From CAZQXD01 sp964597315 (GTDB lineage Bacteria; Pseudomonadota; Gammaproteobacteria; Competibacterales; Competibacteraceae): a stretch of 64,000 nt of DNA. Below, one piece after another: positions 1 to 8,477 of this stretch. The notes beneath the pieces are model-generated. The model was not told where the DNA came from, made no database searches, and saw only the letters and a program-made list of their open reading frames with translations. Within the stretch, counting starts at the first letter, position 1. Every line of letters begins with the position of its first letter. Location of the stretch: assembly GCA_964597315.1 (NCBI GenBank), contig CAZQXD010000004.1, forward strand, positions 50,836 to 114,835, in the 5' to 3' direction. The position numbers were made by a program, and so were the translations under genes.

Positions 1-284
1 TGGACACTGGCGCCCAGACTGTGAGCCTGGGCGACCAACCCGTGGAACTCACCGCTTTCGAGTACAAACTCCTGGAATACCTGATGCTGCGAGCCGGTCA
101 GGTGGTCTCCAAGACCGAACTCACCGAACACCTCTACGAGGAAGACCTGGACCGGGACAGCAATGTGCTGGAGGTGCTGTTGGGCCGCCTGCGCCGCAAA
201 CTGGACCCGGGCCGGGAACTCAACCCCATCGAGACCCTGCGTGGCCGGGGCTACCGGTTCCGGCTGCCCCGCACCCCGGGTTGA
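1..284 (+). CDS. Response regulator, OmpR/PhoB type, C-terminal part (5' end outside window)
   Basis: The window opens inside this gene; the reading frame runs from base 3. The visible 90 or so residues form a winged-helix DNA-binding domain, with the family motifs LTAFEYKLLEYLM near its start and RGRGYRF near its end. The receiver domain is not in the window. The stop TGA overlaps the ATG of the sensor kinase (TGATG at 282-286), so the two are probably translationally coupled partners of one two-component system. The gene order and kinase architecture recall PhoP/PhoQ, but the stimulus cannot be read from the sequence. Confidence 0.93.
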   Translation, partial: DTGAQTVSLGDQPVELTAFEYKLLEYLMLRAGQVVSKTELTEHLYEEDLDRDSNVLEVLLGRLRRKLDPGRELNPIETLRGRGYRFRLPRTPG

Positions 285-1636
285 TGGCCTCCCTCAGCGG
301 TCGATTGCTGGTGGCCGCCAGCGTGGTGCTTGCGGGCTTTCTGGGCCTGACCGGGCTGGCCCTGGACCGGGCTTTTCGGGACAGCGCCCTGGAAGCGGTC
401 CAGGATCGGCTTCAGGCCCAGGTCTATATGCTGCTGGGGGCGGCCGGTTTCGATCCCGTTAGCCGTCGCCTGCTGCTGCCCGAGGCCCTGCCCGAGGCCC
501 GGTTTTCCAGTCCCGGCTCCGGTCTTTACGCCGCCGTGTTCGACGAGACCGGCGCCTTGCTCTGGCGTTCTCCGTCCATGTTGGGCATGGAGATTCCCTT
601 TCCCGTGCCCCGACTGCCAGGCCAGGGCTACTTCGAACAGGTGTTCTCCTCCGACGCCGCCCCTCTGCTGACCCTGGGCTTCGCGGTGAGCTGGGAGGTG
701 GAGCCGGGGGTCTATCGGGGCTACCGTTTCGGGGTGGCGGAACATCGCCGGACCTTCGACGCTCAATTGGGCGGTTTTCGCCAGGGACTCTGGGGTTGGC
801 TGGCGGCCTCGGCCCTGATGCTGCTGGTGGTGCAGGGAGCGATTTTGCGCTGGGGTCTGAGGCCCCTGCGCCGGGTGGCTCGGGAGCTGACCGACATTGA
901 AGCCGGACGCCGGGACCAGCTCACCGGCTCTTATCCCCGGGAGTTGCGCCGTCTCACCGAAAATCTGAATGCGCTGATCCGCCAGAACCAGACCCATTTG
1001 GAACGTTATCGCAACGCTTTGGGGGATCTGGCCCATAGCCTCAAAACGCCCTTGGCCGTGTTACGGGGCACGGTGGCCGACGCCAACACCAGCGAGGACT
1101 TACGCCGTCAGGTCGCCGAACAGGTGGAACGCATGAACCGCACCGTAGATTATCAGCTCCAACGGGCCGCCGCCAGCGGCCGGGTGGCCCTGGCCTCGCC
1201 CCTGGCAGTGCCTCCCCTGGCCAACCGCATCATCTCCGCCCTGGCCAAGGTCTATGTCGGCAAGCAACTGACGCTGGATGTTCAGGTGGACGAGCAGGCA
1301 CGGTTTCAGGGGGATGAGGGAGACTTTATGGAGATTTTCGGCAACCTGGCCGACAATGCCTGTAAATGGGCGGTCCAGCGGGTGACGGTGCGGGCCAGGC
1401 CGGTGGGGGAGGGCCTGGGATTGCTGCTGGAGGTGGAGGATGATGGCCCGGGGATTCCCGAGGACCGGCGGCGGCTGATTCTCGACCGGGGCGCCCGGGC
1501 CGACCCCGCTACCCCCGGCCATGGCATCGGCTTGGCGGTGGTGCGGGAACTGGTGGAAGAGGTTTACCGGGGGCGGCTGGAGATTGACAGGAGCGTCCTC
1601 GGAGGCGCCCGGGTGACGGTGCGGTTGCGGTTTTAG
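284..1636 (+). CDS. Sensor histidine kinase, PhoQ-like
   Basis: Membrane-bound kinase of about 450 residues, partner of the preceding regulator. An N-terminal membrane helix (LLVAASVVLAGFLGLTGLAL) is followed by a periplasmic sensor region of about 140 residues and a second helix (LAASALMLLVVQGAIL). After these come a HAMP-like linker, the phosphoacceptor segment DLAHSLKTPLAVLRG with its histidine, an N box (NLADNACKWA) and the ATP-binding glycine motifs DDGPGIP and GHGIGLAVV. The ATG at 284 overlaps the upstream stop. A TTG one codon earlier is also possible. The DLAHSLKTPL motif is typical of PhoQ-type kinases; the ligand is unknown. Confidence 0.92.
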   Translation: MASLSGRLLVAASVVLAGFLGLTGLALDRAFRDSALEAVQDRLQAQVYMLLGAAGFDPVSRRLLLPEALPEARFSSPGSGLYAAVFDETGALLWRSPSMLGMEIPFPVPRLPGQGYFEQVFSSDAAPLLTLGFAVSWEVEPGVYRGYRFGVAEHRRTFDAQLGGFRQGLWGWLAASALMLLVVQGAILRWGLRPLRRVARELTDIEAGRRDQLTGSYPRELRRLTENLNALIRQNQTHLERYRNALGDLAHSLKTPLAVLRGTVADANTSEDLRRQVAEQVERMNRTVDYQLQRAAASGRVALASPLAVPPLANRIISALAKVYVGKQLTLDVQVDEQARFQGDEGDFMEIFGNLADNACKWAVQRVTVRARPVGEGLGLLLEVEDDGPGIPEDRRRLILDRGARADPATPGHGIGLAVVRELVEEVYRGRLEIDRSVLGGARVTVRLRF

Positions 1637-1721
1637 AACCCAGCCAGACGCAGTTGCTTTCATGGCTGGGCCACGGCTACTTTAATTGACTGTGGGGCGC
1701 ACGGTGTGGTGGGGCCGCGTT

Positions 1722-3233
1722 ATGAAAACCAGACACGACCAGATCATGTGGAACCAGCTTTTCAGCCTATCCACCGATAGCGGTCTGAGTCTGCAACGCC
1801 AGATCCGGGAGATGTTGGTCTCCGCCATCCTAGATGGTCATATCACCCCCGACACGCCTCTGCCCTCTTGTCGGGAGCTAGCCCGGCAGCTCAACGTGGC
1901 CCGCAATACCGTGGTGCTGGCCTATCAACATCTGATGGACGAAGGCTACATCGTCTCCCAGGAGCGTAGCGGCTATTTCGTCAACCCCCATGTGCTCGCT
2001 GGCCGGGTAGACCGGAAACCGCCGACCTCCCAAACCTCGGCGCCAAACAGGAGCGGCCCGGTCTGGTCCCAATGGTTTCGGGTGACGCCGACCTGCCAGC
2101 GCAACATTGAGAAGCCCCACGACTGGCAGCGGTATGACTATCCGTTTATCTACGGCCAGCTCGATCCGGCGCTGTTGCCCATCCACGACTGGCGGGAGTG
2201 CTGCCGACAGGCTCTGAGTGTGCGGGAAGTGCGGGATCTGGCCCATGATCGCGTCGACGCCGACGACCCGCTGCTGGTGGAACAATTGCATACCCGGTTG
2301 CTGCCACGGCGTGGGGTTTGGGCCTCGGAGGATGAAATCTTGATTACCCTGGGCACCCAGAACGCCCTGTATCTGTTGGCGGCGCTGCTGGTTTCCGAGC
2401 GCAGCCGCGTGGGCGTGGAGGACCCGGGTTATCCCGATGTGCGCAATATCATGAGCCTAAAGACCAGTCGGCTGGTGGGGCTGCCCGTTGACGAACTCGG
2501 TCTGGTGGTGGACAAGCACCTGGACCACTGCGACTTGATCTGCACCACCCCCAGCCACCAGTCCCCCACGACCGTGACCCTGCCCCTGGAGCGGCGCCAG
2601 GCCCTGCTGGAACGGGCGGCGGCCCGGGATATGATCCTGATTGAGGACGATTACGAAAGCGAGATTAATTTTTTAGGCGACCCCGCCCCGGCCTTGAAAA
2701 GCCTGGATAATGAAGGACGGGTGATCTACGTGGGCAGCCTGTCCAAGACGCTGGACCCGGGTTTGCGTATCGGCTACCTGGTGGGACCGGCTGAACTGAT
2801 CCAACAAGCCCGGGCCTTGCGTCGACTCATGTACCGCCACCCCCCCACCAACAACCAACGCATCGTGGCCTTGTTTTTGGCCCTGGGTCACCATGATGCG
2901 CTGATCCAGCGCCTCAGCCAGGCTTATAAGGCACGCTGGCAGGCCATGGGCGAGGCCCTGGACCGCTATTTTCCCGATTCCGTCCGAGGCTCGTGTTGCG
3001 GCGGAAGCGCCTATTGGGTCCGTGGACCAGGGGCGTTGGACGCTCGGGAGTTGCAACGCCAGGCCGCCAGGCAAGGCATTCTCATCGAAGCCGGAGATGT
3101 GTATTTCATGGCCGAAAACCGGCCTCTGAACTACTTCCGTCTGGGGTTCTCCGCTATTCCTGTGGAGCGCATCGAGCCGGGCATCCGCAAACTGGCGGCG
3201 CTGGTGGATGAACTGGTCGAGATGCGCCACTAG
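1722..3233 (+). CDS. MocR-type transcriptional regulator (GntR domain plus aminotransferase-like domain)
   Basis: About 503 residues. The N-terminal winged helix is GntR type (SLQRQIREMLVSAILDGH, then LPSCRELARQLNVARNTVVLAY). A linker leads to a fold-type I aminotransferase-like domain that binds PLP: IEDDYESEI supplies the PLP-ring aspartate, and the lysine of YVGSLSKTLDPGLRIGYLV is the expected Schiff-base residue. Family members such as PdxR and GabR are regulators rather than enzymes. I chose ATG 1722; an in-frame TTG at 1686 would add 12 residues. No divergent neighbour suggests the target, so the effector is unassigned. Confidence 0.9.
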   Translation: MKTRHDQIMWNQLFSLSTDSGLSLQRQIREMLVSAILDGHITPDTPLPSCRELARQLNVARNTVVLAYQHLMDEGYIVSQERSGYFVNPHVLAGRVDRKPPTSQTSAPNRSGPVWSQWFRVTPTCQRNIEKPHDWQRYDYPFIYGQLDPALLPIHDWRECCRQALSVREVRDLAHDRVDADDPLLVEQLHTRLLPRRGVWASEDEILITLGTQNALYLLAALLVSERSRVGVEDPGYPDVRNIMSLKTSRLVGLPVDELGLVVDKHLDHCDLICTTPSHQSPTTVTLPLERRQALLERAAARDMILIEDDYESEINFLGDPAPALKSLDNEGRVIYVGSLSKTLDPGLRIGYLVGPAELIQQARALRRLMYRHPPTNNQRIVALFLALGHHDALIQRLSQAYKARWQAMGEALDRYFPDSVRGSCCGGSAYWVRGPGALDARELQRQAARQGILIEAGDVYFMAENRPLNYFRLGFSAIPVERIEPGIRKLAALVDELVEMRH

Positions 3234-3545
3234 TGACAACGCCCTTGTGGGGCGCGGGTTAGGGACTCCAACGCTGGGGGAGATGCATCGCGCCATAGAC
3301 GGGGCGTCGGCCTATTATAGCCACGGCGTCCAGGTCGAGGATGTCAGGTTGCGTCAGCCGTTTGCGGGTGTATAGTCCAGCCGTGCGGTTCTGCGCCGCC
3401 AGTATAATCAATCCCCGGATGCCCGAGCCTATGCCCTACATTGATCACAATAAGGTGATGTCAGCGGGCCATGCCCCTTATGTGAAGGTGACGGTATCGA
3501 CCCGTGGGGCGGCCCGGGCAGTTTGGCATGGACAGGAGATAGATT
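3234..3545. other. Intergenic region without a recognised gene
   Basis: These 312 bases hold no ORF that looks coding. A weak FNR-like half-palindrome, TTGATCACAATAAG, lies at 3441-3454, about 90 bases before the copper chaperone start. Its left half matches the FNR/Anr consensus and its right half is poor, so it is only a candidate. A purine-rich AGGAG near 3533-3538 is the likely ribosome site of the next gene. Confidence 0.3.
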
Positions 3546-4016
3546 TTGCATAGACAGAAGTTGCTATTAGGCGTCTTGAGCGTCGGTCTGGGGATCTTCT
3601 CCCCGGTCTCGCTCGCCGAGATCAAGATTGAGCAAGCCTGGGCCAGAGCCAATCCGCCCGTGGTCAACAACTCCGCCGCCTATATGACCCTCGTTAACGA
3701 CGGCCAGGAGGAGGATCGGCTATTGGGGGTGGGCGGCGCTATAGCCGAGCGGGTCGAACTCCATGCCCATCTGATGGAGAACGGAATGATGGCCATGCGC
3801 CCGGTGGCGGCCATCGAGGTGACGCCCGGCACGCCCACCGTGCTGGAGCCGGGCGGTTTACATATCATGCTGATCGGTCTCAAACAGCCCCTGAAGCCCG
3901 GGCAGACCTTCCCCTTGACCCTGGATTTTCACAAGGCGGGCCAAGTGGAGGTGACCGTGACGGTTCGTGGACACAAGCAGTCCGGGGGCCAACACAAAGC
4001 CCTGTCCCATCACTAG
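3546..4016 (+). CDS. Periplasmic copper chaperone PCu(A)C
   Basis: About 156 residues. A TTG start at 3546 fits best because AGGAG lies 7-8 bases upstream and the next residues form a signal peptide (HRQKLLLGVLSVGLGIFSPVSLAEI). The mature protein has the Cu(I)-binding pattern of the family: a histidine and methionines in ELHAHLMENGMMAMRPV, then GGLHIMLIGL. PCu(A)C proteins deliver copper to the CuA or CuB site of cytochrome oxidase in the periplasm. The C-terminal histidines (SGGQHKALSHH) could also bind metal. It is convergent with the YceI gene. Confidence 0.9.
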   Translation: MHRQKLLLGVLSVGLGIFSPVSLAEIKIEQAWARANPPVVNNSAAYMTLVNDGQEEDRLLGVGGAIAERVELHAHLMENGMMAMRPVAAIEVTPGTPTVLEPGGLHIMLIGLKQPLKPGQTFPLTLDFHKAGQVEVTVTVRGHKQSGGQHKALSHH

Positions 4017-4023
4017 CTCCCGA

Positions 4024-4052
4024 CCCATGGCGGCGGAGATCGCCGCCATGGG
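4024..4052. terminator. Hairpin between convergent genes
   Basis: A perfect 12-bp inverted repeat (CCCATGGCGGCG, loop GAGAT, CGCCGCCATGGG) sits between the convergent copper chaperone and YceI genes. It has no U-tract on either side, so it may be a bidirectional transcript end or an mRNA stabiliser rather than a classical intrinsic terminator. Confidence 0.55.
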
Positions 4053-4062
4053 CCGCAAGCAT

Positions 4063-4638
4063 CTACTGTTTTTCGAACACCAGGTTGAAATTGACGGGCA
4101 CCGTGGCCGCGATGGCATTCAGTCCGGCAATCTCTCGCAGTGCCTCCACGCCCCTTTGCAAACCAAAAGTGGCGGTATCCACCACCACCGGTTTGGCGGT
4201 AGCCACCAGCAGATGCCGGTCGCCGAGGCGATAGACGGTGAGCGTCGCGGGCAAGGGATGCTCGACCCCATGCAGGGAGAGGGCGCCAGCGATTTCAAAC
4301 GTTTGCTGTTCGCCGACCGACAACTGCTCGGGGTCGAATTGGGGTAGGGTGGCGCTGTAGGTGGCGGTGGCGAACCGGGGCGTATCGAACAGCTTTTCCC
4401 GCATCCGCTGATCGCGAATCTCAATGGCGGTATCCACCGAGGTCAGGTCAATACGCAGGGACGCCGAGCCTGCGTCGTCGAGCTCACCCTCGTAACGCCC
4501 GAACGTATGGGATTCGAAAACACTACCGTTCTTGATGGAAGCGAAGACCAGCGAGGATTGCTGGGGGAGCAGCAGCCAATCCGCACCGGCGGCGTTGGCG
4601 AAGACCAACAAGCAGAGTCCCGTCAGAAGCTGTTTCAC
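4063..4638 (-). CDS. YceI family periplasmic protein
   Basis: 191 residues with a signal peptide (MKQLLTGLCLLVFANAAGA) and a YceI-type lipocalin-like beta barrel: DWLLLPQQSSLVFASIKNGSV near the start, then RIDLTSVDTAIEIRDQRMRE and LSLHGVEHPL. Relatives bind polyisoprenoids such as ubiquinone and are often induced by base or acid stress. The partner lipid is not shown by the sequence. It converges with the copper chaperone and diverges from glyA. Confidence 0.88.
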   Translation of the reverse strand: MKQLLTGLCLLVFANAAGADWLLLPQQSSLVFASIKNGSVFESHTFGRYEGELDDAGSASLRIDLTSVDTAIEIRDQRMREKLFDTPRFATATYSATLPQFDPEQLSVGEQQTFEIAGALSLHGVEHPLPATLTVYRLGDRHLLVATAKPVVVDTATFGLQRGVEALREIAGLNAIAATVPVNFNLVFEKQ

Positions 4639-4960
4639 TGTGTTCCTCCGTAGGTTTGTTTGGATTAGCGGAGTAAGACCGAGCTAGTCGCGCGTCGGTT
4701 TTGGGCCAACCTTGGCGAGCGCCCACAAAATATCACAGTGGGAAGGGTCGATGGGACCGGTCCCGACTCGCAAGCAAACCTGGCGGCGGCTGGCCATCCC
4801 GGCTCTACGGCGGGGGCTGGGGTTTGGCCGGGCTGATCGCGATGCAAAACTCAAAAGCCTGCATCGTGGGTGGAAATCGAGTACCATTTCCCGTTTACCA
4901 GCAGACGCCCACTACCAGATCCGGGGTGTCTGGATGTTATCCGTTGAGGGGTTGAAGCGA
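4639..4960. promoter_or_regulatory. Divergent upstream region of yceI and glyA
   Basis: 322 bases between the divergent YceI gene and glyA. The only striking structure is a perfect 12-bp palindrome GGGACCGGTCCC at 4753-4764, which could be an operator. The frame of glyA stays open upstream to 4712, but that stretch lacks similarity to SHMT and is taken as untranslated. No riboswitch fold was recognised. Confidence 0.3.
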
Positions 4961-6214
4961 ATGTTTACCAACGACATGCGTATTGCCGGCTATGACGACG
5001 AACTGTGGGCGGCCCTGCAAGGCGAAGCCCGGCGCCAGGAACAGCACATCGAGCTGATCGCTTCGGAGAACTACGCCAGCCCCCGGGTTCTGGAAGCCCA
5101 AGGCTCGGTGCTGACCAACAAATACGCCGAAGGCTACCCAGGTAAGCGTTACTACGGGGGTTGCGAGTACGTGGATGTGGCCGAGACTCTGGCCATGGAG
5201 CGGGCTAAGCAACTGTTCGGGGCCGCCTACGCCAACGTTCAACCCCACTCCGGGTCCCAGGCCAACGCGGCCGTGTACATGGCGCTGGTCAACCCCGGCG
5301 ACACCATTCTGGGCATGAGCCTGGCCCACGGCGGACACCTGACCCACGGGGCCAAGCCCAACTTCTCCGGCAAGATTTACAACGCCGTGCAGTACGGTCT
5401 GGACGAGGCGACCGGGGAGATCGACTACGCCCAGGTGGAGCGCCTGGCCCGGGAGCATCGCCCGAAGTTGATCGTGGCGGGATTTTCCGCCTACTCGCGG
5501 GTGCTGGACTTCGAGCGTTTCCGGGCCATCGCCGATGAAGTGGGAGCGTATCTGTTCGTGGACATGGCCCATGTGGCGGGGCTGGTGGCCGCCGGGCTAT
5601 ACCCCAACCCGGTGCCCTTGGCCGATGTGGTGACCACCACCACCCACAAGACCCTCAGAGGGCCGCGGGGGGGTCTGATTCTGGCCCGGGCCAATGCCGA
5701 GATCGAGAAGAAGCTCAACTCCCTGGTGTTTCCGGGCACCCAGGGTGGGCCGCTGATGCACGTGATCGCGGCCAAGGCGGTAGCCTTTAAGGAGGCCATG
5801 GAGCCGGAATTCAAGACCTACCAGCGGCAGGTGATCGCCAATGCCAGGGTGATGGTGGAGGTATTCCAGGCTCGGGGCCATAAGATAGTCTCTGGCGGCA
5901 CGGACGATCACCTGTTTCTGTTGGATTTGATCGACAAGGGGATCACCGGCAAGGCGGCGGACGCGGCCCTAGGGCGGGCGCATATCACGGTGAACAAAAA
6001 CGCGGTGCCCAACGACCCCCAGTCGCCGTTCGTGACCAGTGGCATTCGTATCGGCACCCCGGCGGTGACCACCCGAGGGTTCAAGGAAGACGAGGTGCGG
6101 GAGCTGACCGGGTGGATCTGCGACATTCTGGACGACATCGGCAACGAACAGACCATCGAGCGGGTGCGGGGCCAGGTGGCCGAACTGTGCAACCGCTTCC
6201 CGGTCTATCGCTGA
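4961..6214 (+). CDS. glyA: Serine hydroxymethyltransferase
   Basis: 417 residues from ATG 4961 (MFTNDMRIAGYDDELW), the usual length and N terminus of proteobacterial SHMT. It interconverts serine plus THF with glycine plus 5,10-methylene-THF in the cytoplasm, using PLP. Signature segments are IELIASENYASPRV, NKYAEGYPGKRYYGGCEYVD, the PLP lysine in VTTTTHKTLRGPRGG, and FPGTQGGPLMH. The nrdR ATG follows within 7 bases, so it heads the nrdR-rib-nusB run. It also supplies methylene-THF to the FolD, MetF and formate dehydrogenase genes elsewhere in the window. Confidence 0.97.
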   Translation: MFTNDMRIAGYDDELWAALQGEARRQEQHIELIASENYASPRVLEAQGSVLTNKYAEGYPGKRYYGGCEYVDVAETLAMERAKQLFGAAYANVQPHSGSQANAAVYMALVNPGDTILGMSLAHGGHLTHGAKPNFSGKIYNAVQYGLDEATGEIDYAQVERLAREHRPKLIVAGFSAYSRVLDFERFRAIADEVGAYLFVDMAHVAGLVAAGLYPNPVPLADVVTTTTHKTLRGPRGGLILARANAEIEKKLNSLVFPGTQGGPLMHVIAAKAVAFKEAMEPEFKTYQRQVIANARVMVEVFQARGHKIVSGGTDDHLFLLDLIDKGITGKAADAALGRAHITVNKNAVPNDPQSPFVTSGIRIGTPAVTTRGFKEDEVRELTGWICDILDDIGNEQTIERVRGQVAELCNRFPVYR

Positions 6215-6220
6215 AATCCC

Positions 6221-6703
6221 ATGCACTGCCCGTTTTGCGGGGCCACCGACACCAAGGTGGTGGACTCCCGACTGTCCCCCGAGGGGGATAAGGTCCGGCG
6301 ACGGCGGGAGTGCGCGGACTGCGAAGCCCGGTTCACCACCTATGAGGTGGCGGAACTGGTCATGCCCCAGGTGGTGAAGCGGGACGGGCGACGGGAGTTT
6401 TTTAACGAGAACAAGCTGCGCACCGGGATGCTGCGGGCCTTGGAGAAACGCTCGGTGAGCGCCGAGCGGGTAGAAGAAGCCCTGCAACGCATCCGCCACC
6501 GGGTCCGCACCAGCGGTGAGCGGGAACTGCAATCCCGGCAACTGGGCGAGTGGATGATGGAGGAACTGCGCCAGCTCGATCAGGTGGCCTATGTGCGCTT
6601 CGCCTCGGTCTACCGTAGTTTCCAGGACATCAACGCCTTCCGGGAAGAAGTAGAACGGCTTCAGGCCCTGCTGGCCGGGGATCGGGACCAGGACCATGGC
6701 TGA
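6221..6703 (+). CDS. nrdR: Transcriptional repressor NrdR
   Basis: 160 residues: an N-terminal zinc ribbon (MHCPFCGATDTKVVDSR, then CADCEARFTTYE) followed by an ATP-cone (VVKRDGRREFFNENKLRTGM). NrdR represses ribonucleotide reductase genes according to the ATP/dATP state. Its placement between glyA and ribD is common in gammaproteobacteria. The 3' end overlaps the ribD start by 8 bases, which supports cotranslation. Confidence 0.97.
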   Translation: MHCPFCGATDTKVVDSRLSPEGDKVRRRRECADCEARFTTYEVAELVMPQVVKRDGRREFFNENKLRTGMLRALEKRSVSAERVEEALQRIRHRVRTSGERELQSRQLGEWMMEELRQLDQVAYVRFASVYRSFQDINAFREEVERLQALLAGDRDQDHG

Positions 6704-7793
6704 GGCCCAGGATTACCCGCATATGGCTCGGGCCTTGGAACTGGCGGCCCAGGGCCTGTACACCACCGATCCCAACCCCCGGGTAGGTTGCGTGCTAGCC
6801 CGGGACGGTGTGGTGGTGGGGGAGGGCTGGCATGCCCGGGCCGGGGAGCCTCACGCCGAGGTCCACGCCCTGCGCGCCGCCGGCGACCGGGCCAGGGGCG
6901 CCACCGCCTACGTGACCCTGGAGCCTTGCTGTCATCAAGGCCGCACCCCTCCTTGCACGGAAGCCCTGATCGCCGCCGGCGTTGTCCGGGTGGTGGCGGC
7001 CATGGAAGACCCTAATCCCCAGGTGGCCGGTAACGGCCTGTCCCGGCTGCTGGACGCTGGGGTGGCCGTGGAGTGCGGCGTCATGGCCGCCGACGCTTTG
7101 GCCTTGAACCCCGGCTTCGTACAGCGTATGCGGACCGGTCGGCCCTGGCTACGCTGCAAGCTGGCCATGAGCCTGGATGGGCGCACCGCCCTGGCTTCCG
7201 GGGAGAGCCAGTGGCTCACCGGCCCGGAAGCCCGCCGCGACGTGCAGCGATTGCGGGCGCGAGCATCGGCGCTGCTGACCGGGGTGGGCACGATCCTGGC
7301 CGATGACCCGGCTCTGAACGTGCGCCTGGAGGAGGTGGGGAATCATCAGCCCTTGCGGGTAGTCCTGGACCCGGCCTTGCGTACCCCACCTACCGCTCGC
7401 ACCTTGGGCCTGGACGGCGCCGTACTGATTCTCACCGCCGCGACCGATGCCCGACGGATGGCCGCCCTGGAGGCCGCCGGCGCCGAGGTGCAACGGGCGC
7501 CGATCGGAACGGACGGCCTAGACCTGGGCGGGGTGATGGCGGAACTGGCCCGCCGCCAGGTCAACGAGGTGCATTTGGAATGCGGCGCCACCCTGGCCGG
7601 GGCGGTGTTGCGGGCCGGATTGCTGGACGAACTGGTAGTGTATATGGCGCCGCTGCTGTTGGGAGACGACGCCCGGGGCCTGTTTCATCTGCCGGGGCTG
7701 GAGCGCATGGCGCAGCGCATTGCCCTGGACATCATCGATATCCGAGCCGTGGGCCGGGACTGGCGGATCACCGCCAGGCCGGGGCGGGCTTGA
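6696..7793 (+). CDS. ribD: Bifunctional riboflavin biosynthesis deaminase/reductase RibD
   Basis: 365 residues. The N-terminal deaminase domain has the zinc site (PHAEVHAL and EPCCHQGRTPPC). The C-terminal reductase domain begins near KLAMSLDGRTALASGESQWL. RibD converts the GTP cyclohydrolase II product by deamination and ribosyl reduction. It overlaps nrdR, and 17 bases separate its stop from ribE, so it belongs to the riboflavin operon. Confidence 0.97.
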   Translation: MAEAQDYPHMARALELAAQGLYTTDPNPRVGCVLARDGVVVGEGWHARAGEPHAEVHALRAAGDRARGATAYVTLEPCCHQGRTPPCTEALIAAGVVRVVAAMEDPNPQVAGNGLSRLLDAGVAVECGVMAADALALNPGFVQRMRTGRPWLRCKLAMSLDGRTALASGESQWLTGPEARRDVQRLRARASALLTGVGTILADDPALNVRLEEVGNHQPLRVVLDPALRTPPTARTLGLDGAVLILTAATDARRMAALEAAGAEVQRAPIGTDGLDLGGVMAELARRQVNEVHLECGATLAGAVLRAGLLDELVVYMAPLLLGDDARGLFHLPGLERMAQRIALDIIDIRAVGRDWRITARPGRA

Positions 7794-7810
7794 GCGAGAA
7801 TGTAGCGATC

Positions 7811-8477
7811 ATGTTTACAGGCATTATCGAAGCGGTGGGCGAGATTGCGNNNNNNNNNNGTGGTTTTGGAGTTTTGGGGTGGTGATTTGTGGTTGTGAAT
7901 TTGTATTGGTAAGTTGGATCTAGGGGATGTGAAGCTGGGCGACAGCATCGCCGTCAGTGGAATATGTCTGACCGCCGTGGCATTGCCGGGGGACGGGTTT
8001 TGGGCCGACGTGTCCGGGGAAACCCTGTCCCGTACGGTGCTGGGGGAGTGGCGTGGTGGCGATCGGGTCAACCTGGAGAAAGCCCTGACCCCATCCACCC
8101 GACTGGGGGGCCATCTGGTCAGCGGTCATGTGGACGGCATCGGCACGGTGCTGGAGCGCCGGGAGGACGCCCGCTCCTGGCGCTTTACCCTGCGCGCCCC
8201 CCAGGAACTGGCCCGCTATATCGCCGAGAAAGGCTCCATTTGCGTGGACGGGGTCAGCCTCACTGTGAACCGGGTACGAGAGACGGACTTCCAGTTGAAC
8301 ATCGTTCCCCACACCCTGGCCGAGACCACCTTCGGAGACTATCGGCCAGGGCGTCGGGTGAATCTGGAGGTGGACCTGATCGCCCGCTATCTGGAGCGGC
8401 TGCTGCTGGCGGAGGGGGGGGATAAATCCCGGGGACTGACCGAAGACCTGCTGCGCCAACGCGGCTTTATCCGATGA
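7811..8477 (+). CDS. ribE: Riboflavin synthase alpha chain, interrupted by an assembly gap and a cytosine-free stretch
   Basis: The start MFTGIIEAVGEIA (7811-7849) and the body from LDLGDVKLGDSIAVSG (7914 on) are clear RibE, with the two lumazine-binding-type repeats (LGGHLVSGHVDG and HTLAETTFGDYRPG). Between them lie ten N (7850-7859) and a stretch with no C. That stretch puts a TGA at 7896 in the downstream frame, and the two parts are one base out of frame as written. Reading T back to C in 7863-7913 gives ALEPRGGDLRLRIRIGK, which joins the two halves into a normal protein of about 217 residues. The break is therefore probably not real. The stop overlaps the ribBA start (ATGA). Confidence 0.9.
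7850..7859. other. Scaffold gap (ten N)
   Basis: Ten undetermined bases inside ribE. The GCG codon just before the gap (7847-7849) and the GTG just after it (7860-7862) look like the same codon, one in C-to-T form. If so, the contig ends overlap by three bases and the true gap length is about minus three rather than plus ten. Confidence 0.97.

Noticed and set aside
251..1036. Minus-strand frame of 261 codons opposite the sensor kinase
   Set aside because: Antisense shadow with Gln/Gly/Pro/His-rich composition and no motif; the plus-strand kinase explains the region.
4639..4960. Riboswitch upstream of glyA
   Set aside because: No tandem glycine-type or other recognisable aptamer core was found; only a 12-bp palindrome is evident.
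7793..8477. ribE as a genuine pseudogene or intron-containing gene
   Set aside because: The in-frame stop and frame shift disappear when the C-free tract is read as C-to-T converted, and both flanks are well conserved, so a sequence error is more likely.
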